Source: Methylobacterium cerastii (GTDB lineage Bacteria; Pseudomonadota; Alphaproteobacteria; Rhizobiales; Beijerinckiaceae). From it: a stretch of 64,000 nucleotides of DNA. A model generated the notes under the pieces. It was not told the origin of the DNA, did no database searches, and saw only the letters and a list, made by a program, of their open reading frames with translations. Numbering within the stretch: the first letter of the stretch is position 1; every line of letters begins with the position of its first letter. Shown piece after piece: positions 17,668 to 24,939 of the stretch. Where the stretch lies: the NCBI RefSeq assembly GCF_022179125.1, contig NZ_BPQG01000008.1, forward strand, positions 1-64,000, in the 5' to 3' direction. Position numbers and translations under genes: made by a program.

Positions 17668-18747
17668 ATGGGCGCTGACTCGAAGCCGATGACGACATCC
17701 GCGCGCACTGAGCCGACCGCCGGCGCCGGCCCGTTCGCGCTGCTGCCGGGCATCCTCGTCTGCGTCGCGATCACCGGGATCGCCATGGGCGTCCAGGCCG
17801 CCGAGGAGCGCGCGCTGGATCACCCCTACATCGAGGCCCTGGTGATCGCGATCCTGCTCGGCATCGCGGTCCGCAGCGCCTGGGTGCCGGGTCCGCGCTT
17901 CCGCAGCGGAATCGCCTTCAGTGCCAAGCAGCTGCTCGAGCTCGCCGTGACCCTGCTCGGCGCCTCCTTGAGCCTCGGGGCGATCGTCGCCTCGGGGCCG
18001 GCGCTGCTCACGGGCATCGTCGGGACCGTGATCCTGACGATCGCGGCGAGCTACGGCATCTGCCGCCTGCTGGCGCTGCCGGCGCGGATGGCGATCCTCG
18101 TCGCCTGCGGCAACGCGATCTGCGGCAACTCGGCGATCGCCGCCGTCGCCCCGGTGATCGGGGCCGACAACAAGGACATCGCCGCCTCCATCGCCTTCAC
18201 CGCCGTGCTCGGCGTGCTGATGGTGCTCGGGCTGCCGCTGTTCGTGCCGCTGGCCCACCTCTCCGACAACCAGTACGGCGTGCTCGCCGGCCTCACAGTC
18301 TACGCGGTGCCGCAGGTGCTGGCGGCCACCGTGCCGGTCAGCCTCGTCAGCACCCAGGTCGGCACCCTGGTGAAGCTCGTGCGCGTGCTGATGCTCGGCC
18401 CGGTGGTGCTGGCCTTCTCCGTCATCGCCCGGTGGCTGCCGGCCGACGGCGGCGCCGCGACAAGGCCCGGCCGCCTGAGCCTGACCCGGCTGGTGCCGTG
18501 GTTCATCGTCGGCTTCCTGGTGCTGGCGAGCCTGCGCTCGCTCGGCCTGATCCCCGACGCGGCCGCGCTGCCGATGACGAGGTTCGCCGGCCTCCTCACC
18601 GTCGTCTCGATGGCGGCGCTCGGCCTAGGCGTCGACGTGCGCATCCTCGCCCGCGTCGGCGGCCGCGTCACCGCCGCCGTCACCGGCTCGCTCCTCTTAC
18701 TCATCGGCATCAGCCTCGTGCTGATCCGGACGCTCGGCATCCCCTGA
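17668..18747 (+). CDS. YeiH family putative sulfate exporter
   Basis: 359 residues, about ten transmembrane helices. Family signatures include ALVIAILLGIAVRSAW, AKQLLELAVTLLGASLSLGA, the repeat-related LVACGNAICGNSAIAAVAPVIGA, and TVYAVPQVLAATVPVS. This is the PSE/UPF0324 (YeiH, Cons_hypoth698) family, whose members are often linked to organosulfonate or sulfite degradation and are thought to export sulfate. Its place next to sorAB supports export of sulfate or a related anion after sulfite oxidation. The ATG at 17668 has AGAGG 9 bases upstream; an internal ATG at 17689 is also possible. Confidence 0.85.
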   Translation: MGADSKPMTTSARTEPTAGAGPFALLPGILVCVAITGIAMGVQAAEERALDHPYIEALVIAILLGIAVRSAWVPGPRFRSGIAFSAKQLLELAVTLLGASLSLGAIVASGPALLTGIVGTVILTIAASYGICRLLALPARMAILVACGNAICGNSAIAAVAPVIGADNKDIAASIAFTAVLGVLMVLGLPLFVPLAHLSDNQYGVLAGLTVYAVPQVLAATVPVSLVSTQVGTLVKLVRVLMLGPVVLAFSVIARWLPADGGAATRPGRLSLTRLVPWFIVGFLVLASLRSLGLIPDAAALPMTRFAGLLTVVSMAALGLGVDVRILARVGGRVTAAVTGSLLLLIGISLVLIRTLGIP

Positions 18748-18824
18748 GCGGCTGCGACGCGGGCGCCGAGACGGTCTATCCTCCGCGTCCCCCGGCGCGA
18801 CGCCGTCACGAAGGATCGAACCCC

Positions 18825-19763
18825 ATGCGCCTGGATGCCTCCGAACGCGGCGTCTTCCCGATCGCCCCGACGCCGTTCCATGCGGACGGCCGCATCGACG
18901 TCGACTCGATCGACCGGCTGACCGACTTCTACGCCGAAAACGGCGCCACCGGCCTCACCGTGCTCGGGGTGATGGGCGAGGCGGGCAAGCTCGATCAGGG
19001 CGAGGCGCTCGATGTCGCCCGCCGCTTCATCGTGCGGGCGGAGGGCCTGCCGGTGATCGTCGGCGTCTCGGCGCCGGGCTTCGCCGCGATGGCGTCGCTG
19101 GCCCGCAGCGCCATGGATGCGGGCGCGGCCGGCGTGATGATCGCGCCGCCGAGCACGCTCCGCACCGACGACCAGATCGTCGGCTATTACGCGCAGGCCG
19201 CCGAGGCGATCGGCGCCGACGTGCCGTTCGTGATCCAGGATTACCCGCTGACCTTCAGCGTGGTGATGACGCCGGGCGTGATCCGCCGGATCGTCAACGA
19301 CAACCCGGCCTGCATGATGCTCAAGCACGAGGATTGGCCGGGGCTGGAGAAGATCTCGGCGCTCCGCGGCTTCGAGGCGGACGGCACGATGCGGCACATC
19401 GCGATCCTGTGCGGCAACGGCGGCCTGTTCCTCGATTTCGAGACCGAGCGCGGCGCCGACGGCGCGATGACCGGCTACGCCTTCCCCGACATGCTCGCCG
19501 ACGTGGTCCGCCTGGCGGCCGCCGGCGAGCGCGATGCCGCGCACGACCTGTTCGACGCCCACCTGCCGCTGCTGCGCTACGAGCAGCAGCCCGGCATCGG
19601 GCTGGCGGTCCGCAAATACGTGATGGCCCGCCGCGGACTGATCGCCTCGCCCGCCCAGCGCAAGCCCGGCGGCGCCCTCGGCAAGAGGGCGGTGGCGGAG
19701 GTCGAGTACCTGCTCGGCCGCCTCGCCCGACACGACCCCCGCGCCGCGTTGGCCCCGGTCTGA
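18825..19763 (+). CDS. Dihydrodipicolinate synthase family aldolase
   Basis: 312-residue class I aldolase of the DapA superfamily. TPFHADGRIDVDSIDRL, the phosphate/carboxylate-binding GVMGEAGKLDQGE (GTTGE in DapA), VIQDYPLTF with the conserved Tyr, and CMMLKHEDWPGLEKI with the Schiff-base Lys are visible. Deviation of the GTTGE loop and of the C-terminus argues against true DapA; relatives act on keto-deoxy sugar acids or hydroxyproline-derived substrates. AAGGA precedes the ATG by about 10 bases. It appears monocistronic, followed by a repeat-rich gap. The substrate cannot be stated from sequence. Confidence 0.8.
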   Translation: MRLDASERGVFPIAPTPFHADGRIDVDSIDRLTDFYAENGATGLTVLGVMGEAGKLDQGEALDVARRFIVRAEGLPVIVGVSAPGFAAMASLARSAMDAGAAGVMIAPPSTLRTDDQIVGYYAQAAEAIGADVPFVIQDYPLTFSVVMTPGVIRRIVNDNPACMMLKHEDWPGLEKISALRGFEADGTMRHIAILCGNGGLFLDFETERGADGAMTGYAFPDMLADVVRLAAAGERDAAHDLFDAHLPLLRYEQQPGIGLAVRKYVMARRGLIASPAQRKPGGALGKRAVAEVEYLLGRLARHDPRAALAPV

Positions 19764-19787
19764 CGCCTCACGTCGCTTATACCAAGT

Positions 19788-19809
19788 CTCATGGGTCAGA
19801 ACCCATGAG
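19788..19809. repeat. Perfect 9-bp stem-loop after the DapA-family gene
   Basis: CTCATGGGT, then CAGA, then ACCCATGAG form a perfect hairpin 25 bases after the stop. It is not followed by a T-tract, so it is not a classical terminator. Confidence 0.7.
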
Positions 19810-19845
19810 GTCCGGCGAACGACCGCCGCCCCGCAGTCGCGGGGG

Positions 19846-19880
19846 CCGAACCTCGATGAGTCGGGCTCACCGAGGTTCGG
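19846..19880. repeat. Perfect 10-bp inverted repeat
   Basis: CCGAACCTCG at 19846-19855 and its exact complement CGAGGTTCGG at 19871-19880 with a 15-base loop. It lies in the 342-base gene-free stretch 19764-20105, which otherwise holds one smaller hairpin and the MITE-like element. Confidence 0.75.
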
Positions 19881-19926
19881 TATTACACGTCTCATCGAAG
19901 CGAAACGCGATCAGTCCCGCTCCCTC

Positions 19927-20044
19927 GCCGTCATCCCGGGGCTGCGCAGCAGAGCCCGGGATCCAGAGCCGCCGACAGCGCAGGATCGAGCACGACCTGC
20001 GGTTCTGAATCCCGGGCCCGCCTTCGGCGCCCCGGGACGACGGC
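19927..20044. repeat. MITE-like palindromic element with 14-bp terminal inverted repeats
   Basis: 118 bases bounded by GCCGTCATCCCGGG and CCCGGGACGACGGC, inverted copies of each other with one mismatch. Inside, the ends fold into two arms: CCCGGG...GAGCCCGGG (19935-19960) and CCCGGG...GCCCCGGG (20011-20036). No coding capacity. The layout is that of a non-autonomous, repeat-type element; whether other copies exist in the genome cannot be seen here. Confidence 0.6.
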
Positions 20045-20105
20045 TAGGGTTGCCGAAACCGGGTTTGCCAGAACCGCATCCCGGATCGATCCGTTGGCGA
20101 TCGGA

Positions 20106-23100
20106 TCACCCTTCCCCGTCACCCCCGAGCGACCATTCGCCGACGCGGGCGAGGTGGTCGTAGTCGCCGTAGGACTTGGCGTATTTCGGGTAGGGCCGCG
20201 AGGTGTAGGCGGCCTGCCCCGTCATGAAGCGGGCGACGAGCCCCTTCAGGCGCGTGGCGTGCTCCTCGACGATCTCGGGGACGGTGCGCGGATCGCCCTT
20301 GGGCGGCTTGACCGCCAGCGGCACGAACGGCTTCCGCCCTCCGGAGGCGTGGACGTAGAGCAGGTCCGGCGCCGCGTCCGCCGCCGGGAAGCCGTCGAAG
20401 GCGCCGTGCATCAGCATGGCCGCCTCCAGGGTCAGCTGCGGCGAGAAGCCGGCGAAGATTTCCCGCGCCGAGGGCGGCGCGCCGGTCTTGAAGTCGACGA
20501 TGCAGGCGCCGTCGGCCCCGCGCTCGATCCGGTCGGCGCGCGCCCGCAGGGTGAAGGTCTCGGACCCGAGCGGGATCGCCCAGCGGCCGAAGATCTCGGG
20601 CTCGACGCGGGCGAGCGTCGCCCGCCGCGCGATCTCCCAGGGCAGGTAGAGCGCGGCCATGCGCTCGTAGCGCGGCCACCACTCGGCGTAGAGCTCGGGG
20701 TAAATATCTTCGATTTTCGCGAACGAGTTTACGGCGATCTGAGTCAACTCCTCACGCGCGCGATCGAAGCTGGGCAACACATCCGGGTAGGTTTTCGCGA
20801 ACTCATTGAAGATCGCGTGGATCATCGTGCCGCGGTCGCCCGCGCCCGGCCGCTCCGCCACCGCCTCCAAGGGATCGAGCCCGAGCACGTGGCGCGCGAA
20901 GATCGCGTAGGGGTCGCGGACCAGCGTCTCGATCTCGGTGACGCTGAGGCTGCGCGGAAACAGGGCCGGGTCCGGCTTCGGCTTCGGCTGGGTCAGGCGC
21001 GGTTGCGCCGCCGCGGTGTCGAGCGCTCGCGCGTAGCCGGCAAAGCGACGACCCGCGTCGAGCGCCGTCGCCCACGCCGCCTCGCCCGCGAACGCGCGGA
21101 TGCGCTGCAGGAAGCGCGACGGCACGGTCGGCGAGCCCTCGCGCTTGGCCGCGCGGGTGATCACCGCGTCGCGGCAGCTCATGCCCTGCACGAAGTCGTG
21201 GGCGGCTTGGCCGAGCTGGCGCTCGGGCGGGTTGAGGCCGACGCGCTCGCGCATCGGGCGGTTGAGGAAGGCGTCCGTGGTGGTCTTGCCCGGCCAGACG
21301 CCCTCGTCGAGCCCAGCGAGCACGACGCGATCGTAGTGCATCAGGCGCGATCCGAGCGGATCGAGGATGCTCAGGCGCGGGTGCGGCGCCGGACCGGCGC
21401 AGGGCACGGTACGGTCGGCGGCGAGCGTGGTGAGGAAGGCGGGGTAGTCGTCGAAGTGTCCCGGCAGCAGCGCCGCGTCCGCCTCCGCGCGGTGGCCGAC
21501 GAGGTTGCGCACGTCGTCGAACAGCGTGTCGAGGCAGTTCAGCGAGGCGTCCGCGATCGGCTCCGTCACATCCGCCGGCCGCGCCAGCAGCGCCTCGCAG
21601 ACCTCGGCGTGGAGGCGTGCCGCCTCGACGAGGTCGCAGGACGCAGGCTCGGTGCCGCACGCGCCCGCGAACGCCGTGAGCGGGGCGAACGCGGCCTCCA
21701 GGTGGTCGAGGATCGCCGCCGCCAAGTCCCAGTCGAGGTCGGAGAGGCGCTGCTTGGCGCGGGGCTGGTGCCTGTGCGGGGCGGCGCGCTGGGCGGCAAG
21801 CGCATCCTTCAGGCCCTGGAAGCTGCCGGCCGGCGCCGGGCCGCGCAGCACGCCGATCTCGAGGGCCGCCGCCCCGCGCACGACGTCGCCGCGCGGAAGG
21901 CCGAGGCCGACCAGCGGGTGGGCCAGGAGCGCGATGATCCGCGGCGGGATCGCGTCGCCCTGCTCGGCGTGGAGGTCGACGGCAAGCTCCGCCGAGAGCC
22001 GTGCCAGCCGGCCCGCCGAACTGCGGCTCAGCGTCGACCCGGCGCTGTCCTCGGCGACGATGTCCCAGCGGGCGAGCTCGGCGGCGACCCGCATGGCGAG
22101 CGCGCGGTCGGGCGTGATCAGGGCGGCCGTCCGGCCCGGGGTGGCGAGCGTTTCGCGCAGGGCGAGGGCGGCGATCAGCGCCTCGTCGCGCTCGTCGGCG
22201 GCCTCGGCCACGGCGAGCCCGGCGAGGCCTTCACGGCCGAGGGTGTCGCGCAGGGCCGGGTCGAGGCGCGCCCAGGCGTCGGTGGTCTCGGCCGGGCGCA
22301 GGGCCTGGGACAGCAGGGCGGCGCGCGCGGTCGCCTCGGGATCGTGGCCGCCGAGATCGACGATCGCGGCCCGTGCGAGGCCGAGGCAGCCGGGGCCGAG
22401 CAGCCGATGCAGCACGGCCTGCGGATGGCCGTGGGCGACCTCGCGGTCGAAGCCGGCGCCGGTCTCGATCGCGTCCCACCCGGCCTCGTCGAGGTCGAGG
22501 TCGAGCCCCGGAAGCACCACCGCGCCGTGCGGCAGCCCCGCCACCGCGGCGATGAGCTTGGCGGTGGCCGGCACCGAGCCGGTGGAGCCGGCGATCACCA
22601 CCGGGTCGCGCGGCCGCGCGCGGGTCAGCCGCGCGGCCTCCGCCAAGACGAGGTCGCGCGCGCGCGAGACCGGATCGGTGAGGCCGCGCTCGGCCAGGAT
22701 CCGCGGCCAGTTCTCGGCGGCGATCCGCACGAAGTCGAGGGTCAGGCCGAAATAGCGCGAATACTCGGCCTCGACGGCGCCCGCGATCTCCGACCAGGGC
22801 AGCCCCTCGACGGTCAGCGCGTCCATCAGGCCTTCGAGGTCGGCGGCCAGCGCCACCGCGTCGGCGGGCGAGGCCGGCACCAGGAACGGCACCTCCTCGT
22901 CGATCGGCAGCAGCGAGCGATCGACCGCCTGCGCCCAGGACTGCACCAGCCGGGCGAGGATCAGCCGGCGCTCCAGCTTCTGCATCTCGGGGTCGAGCCC
23001 GGTGGCGGCGTTCGCCACGAGCGGCATCGCGGCGAGATCCAGCTCGGCCTCGTCCGCCTCGCCGAGGGGGATCATCCGCGGCAGCAGCGCCGCCTCGCCG

Positions 23101-23306
23101 AGCCGCGCGGCGAGGCGCTTGGCCAGCTCCTTCGCCACCCCCGGCGTCGGCAGGTAGATCGTCACGGCGGCCAGCGCCAGCGGGTCGCCCCCGAGGTCGC
23201 CGACGAGGCGCCCGTCGAGCAACGCGTCGACCAGCGTCGGCAGGAACGGCGCGCCGCGGGTGATGGTGAAGACGTGGGAGGGTTCGATCGGTTCGATCTG
23301 GGTCAA
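20106..23306 (-). CDS. addB: Double-strand break repair protein AddB
   Basis: 1066 residues. The N-terminus VFTITRGAPFLPTLVDALLDG is typical of alphaproteobacterial AddB; the middle is an inactivated UvrD-like helicase core (VVIAGSTGSVPATAKLIAAV, VVLAGLDEGVWPG), and the C-terminal nuclease has ERPGAGDRGTMIHAIFNEF and ACIVDFKTGAPPSAREI, the RecB-family D...DxK site. It works with AddA in end resection and recombination. The only plausible start is TTG at 23306, which overlaps the stop of the PIN gene (TTGA), implying translational coupling. The usual alphaproteobacterial order tsaE, nucleotidyltransferase, addB, addA is broken twice: by the PIN pair upstream and by the absence of addA downstream. 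Confidence 0.93.
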   Translation of the reverse strand: MTQIEPIEPSHVFTITRGAPFLPTLVDALLDGRLVGDLGGDPLALAAVTIYLPTPGVAKELAKRLAARLGEAALLPRMIPLGEADEAELDLAAMPLVANAATGLDPEMQKLERRLILARLVQSWAQAVDRSLLPIDEEVPFLVPASPADAVALAADLEGLMDALTVEGLPWSEIAGAVEAEYSRYFGLTLDFVRIAAENWPRILAERGLTDPVSRARDLVLAEAARLTRARPRDPVVIAGSTGSVPATAKLIAAVAGLPHGAVVLPGLDLDLDEAGWDAIETGAGFDREVAHGHPQAVLHRLLGPGCLGLARAAIVDLGGHDPEATARAALLSQALRPAETTDAWARLDPALRDTLGREGLAGLAVAEAADERDEALIAALALRETLATPGRTAALITPDRALAMRVAAELARWDIVAEDSAGSTLSRSSAGRLARLSAELAVDLHAEQGDAIPPRIIALLAHPLVGLGLPRGDVVRGAAALEIGVLRGPAPAGSFQGLKDALAAQRAAPHRHQPRAKQRLSDLDWDLAAAILDHLEAAFAPLTAFAGACGTEPASCDLVEAARLHAEVCEALLARPADVTEPIADASLNCLDTLFDDVRNLVGHRAEADAALLPGHFDDYPAFLTTLAADRTVPCAGPAPHPRLSILDPLGSRLMHYDRVVLAGLDEGVWPGKTTTDAFLNRPMRERVGLNPPERQLGQAAHDFVQGMSCRDAVITRAAKREGSPTVPSRFLQRIRAFAGEAAWATALDAGRRFAGYARALDTAAAQPRLTQPKPKPDPALFPRSLSVTEIETLVRDPYAIFARHVLGLDPLEAVAERPGAGDRGTMIHAIFNEFAKTYPDVLPSFDRAREELTQIAVNSFAKIEDIYPELYAEWWPRYERMAALYLPWEIARRATLARVEPEIFGRWAIPLGSETFTLRARADRIERGADGACIVDFKTGAPPSAREIFAGFSPQLTLEAAMLMHGAFDGFPAADAAPDLLYVHASGGRKPFVPLAVKPPKGDPRTVPEIVEEHATRLKGLVARFMTGQAAYTSRPYPKYAKSYGDYDHLARVGEWSLGGDGEG

Positions 23307-23770
23307 CCGAAGATCCGTTCGCGCTCGTGCGTGAAGTTGAGGGCCTTCCTGCCGGACATCGCGCTCGTCAGGTAGAGGTGCAGGTCGTCAGTGATCAAAG
23401 TCACGTCCGGCTCTTGAGCATCCAGGATCGAGACGTCGTTGAGACCGAGCCTGTCGAAGTCGGAGGCATTCACGGCGACCGCACTTGGAACATATGTCTC
23501 CGTTGCCGCCTCGGCATAGCCACGAAACGCCTGAAGTACGGGGGCGAGACGAGCCTGGTCGAACTGCCGGATCAGGTTCGAGGTCTCGGCGAGGACGTTC
23601 GGCGTCGTGACGAAGACCGCCGCATCCCCGATCAGGAGCTTCAGCAGCGCGAAGTCGTCGATCGTGTAGATCCGTGTCCGCCGGTGGGCGGCGATGTAGG
23701 TTTCCGACGCGGTCCCGACGAAGAGCAGCAGAAGCAGGTTCGTATCGATGAACAGGCGTCTCGCACTCAA
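23303..23770 (-). CDS. PIN-domain protein, toxin-like
   Basis: 155 residues. Acidic residues expected of a PIN RNase active site are at D9 (LFIDTN), E62 (NVLAETSNL), D112 (GLNDVSIL) and D128 (LITDDLHLY). PIN toxins of VapC type cleave tRNA, rRNA or mRNA using Mg or Mn. The start overlaps the preceding gene's stop (ATGA at 23770-23767) and its own stop overlaps the addB start, so three reading frames are chained. Its codon use and GC are slightly lower than its neighbours by eye. It could be a toxin or a housekeeping PIN nuclease. Confidence 0.8.
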   Translation of the reverse strand: MSARRLFIDTNLLLLLFVGTASETYIAAHRRTRIYTIDDFALLKLLIGDAAVFVTTPNVLAETSNLIRQFDQARLAPVLQAFRGYAEAATETYVPSAVAVNASDFDRLGLNDVSILDAQEPDVTLITDDLHLYLTSAMSGRKALNFTHERERIFG

Positions 23771-24045
23771 GGCTCGACTCGGCGGTCGGTGACGGAGACG
23801 ACGCGGCCGTCGTCATCCTTGAGGTGCACCACCTTGTAGGATCGCTTGAGGTCGAGATCGCGCCCAAGTGCCGTCACCAGCGGCTTCGACGCGTCCCAAG
23901 GACGCGAAAAGCCGACGGTGATGAGCCATTGGTTCAGTGCGTCGTCGAACCGAATCTCTTCGAGGCCGATGTTCTTCGGCTGCTCGGCATCGAAGACCGT
24001 GGCGACATAGTCCTTCGCTTTGGAAACCGCTTCCTTCACGTCCAC
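23767..24045 (-). CDS. Small partner protein of the PIN gene, hypothetical
   Basis: 92 residues from the GTG at 24045, chosen because GGAGG lies 5 bases upstream; the frame is open to 24114. The protein is hydrophilic, mixed charge, with QWLITVGFSRPWD near the middle and SYKVVHLKDDDGRVVSVTDRR at the C-terminus, suggesting a small alpha/beta fold. I recognise no RHH, AbrB, Phd or HTH motif of known antitoxins. Its four-base overlap with the PIN gene suggests the two products act together. Confidence 0.65.
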   Translation of the reverse strand: MDVKEAVSKAKDYVATVFDAEQPKNIGLEEIRFDDALNQWLITVGFSRPWDASKPLVTALGRDLDLKRSYKVVHLKDDDGRVVSVTDRRVEP

Positions 24046-24127
24046 CGGGACCTCCGCAGCGACCAGGGCCAGCCTCGACGCGAGCAATCTAGAGGTTCCG
24101 CTTCCGTTCCTCAAACGGAATCGCCGC

Positions 24128-24904
24128 TCACCCCTCCTGCGCGCTTACCCGCACCCGCTCCTCGGCGGCGCGGATCGCGTCCGGTGTTCCGACGTGGAGC
24201 CATTGCCCGTCCAGGCGGAGGCCCGAGAGGCGGCTCGCCGCGATCGCGCGGTCGAACAGCAGGTTGAGCGAGAAGGCGCCGTCCGGCGTGTCGGCGAACA
24301 GCTCCGGCTTCAAGACCGCGACGCCCGCGTAGATGAAGGGCGCGATCCGGCGCTCGCCCCGCCGCGCGAGGCGGCCGTCGGCGGCCATCACGAAGTCGCC
24401 GGCGCCCTCGTAGCCGAGGCTGGTGGTGGTCGGCGCCACCAGGAGCAGGATGTCCATGCGCGCCGCGTCCCAGGCCTCGATGAGCCGGGCGAGGTTCGGG
24501 GTCGGGCCTTCCAGCCAGAACGAATCCGAGTTGAACACCACGAACGGATCGGCGCCGACGAGGTCCAGCGCCTTCTTCACGCCGCCGCCGGTCTCGAGCA
24601 GCGCCGCGCGTTCGTCGGAGACGACGACCTTCGGCAGGCCGCCCCGCTTGGCCAGGTGCCCCTCGATCAGGTCCGGCAGGTAGTGCACGTTGACCACCGC
24701 GGTCTCGATGCCGCCTTCCGCCGCCCGGTCGAGGGCGTGGTCGATCAGCGCCTTGCCGGCGACCTCCACCAGGGGCTTCGGCACGGTGGCGGTGACGGGG
24801 CGCATGCGCTTGCCCAGGCCCGCGGCGAGGACGAAAGCGCAGTTTATCGGGGATCGCGTGATCGGCGCTTGCGCGGTCGGCGGCGAGGCGGGGGTGTCGC
24901 TCAT
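24128..24904 (-). CDS. murU: Nucleotidyltransferase, MurNAc-1-phosphate uridylyltransferase-like
   Basis: 258 residues. The nucleotide-binding signature LAAGLGKRMRPVT...PKPLVEVAGKALIDHAL is at the N-terminus, FVVFNSDSFW gives the metal-binding Asp, and APFIYAGVAVLKPELF is a family motif. This is the MurU branch of NTP transferases, which make UDP-MurNAc from MurNAc-1-phosphate and UTP in peptidoglycan recycling. The kinase half of the upstream gene is AmgK-like, the expected preceding step. ATG 24904 follows the upstream stop by 35 bases. Confidence 0.85.
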   Translation of the reverse strand: MSDTPASPPTAQAPITRSPINCAFVLAAGLGKRMRPVTATVPKPLVEVAGKALIDHALDRAAEGGIETAVVNVHYLPDLIEGHLAKRGGLPKVVVSDERAALLETGGGVKKALDLVGADPFVVFNSDSFWLEGPTPNLARLIEAWDAARMDILLLVAPTTTSLGYEGAGDFVMAADGRLARRGERRIAPFIYAGVAVLKPELFADTPDGAFSLNLLFDRAIAASRLSGLRLDGQWLHVGTPDAIRAAEERVRVSAQEG

Positions 24905-24939
24905 GCGCGGGGCTCGCGAAGGAGGGGTCGGAGGGCGGC

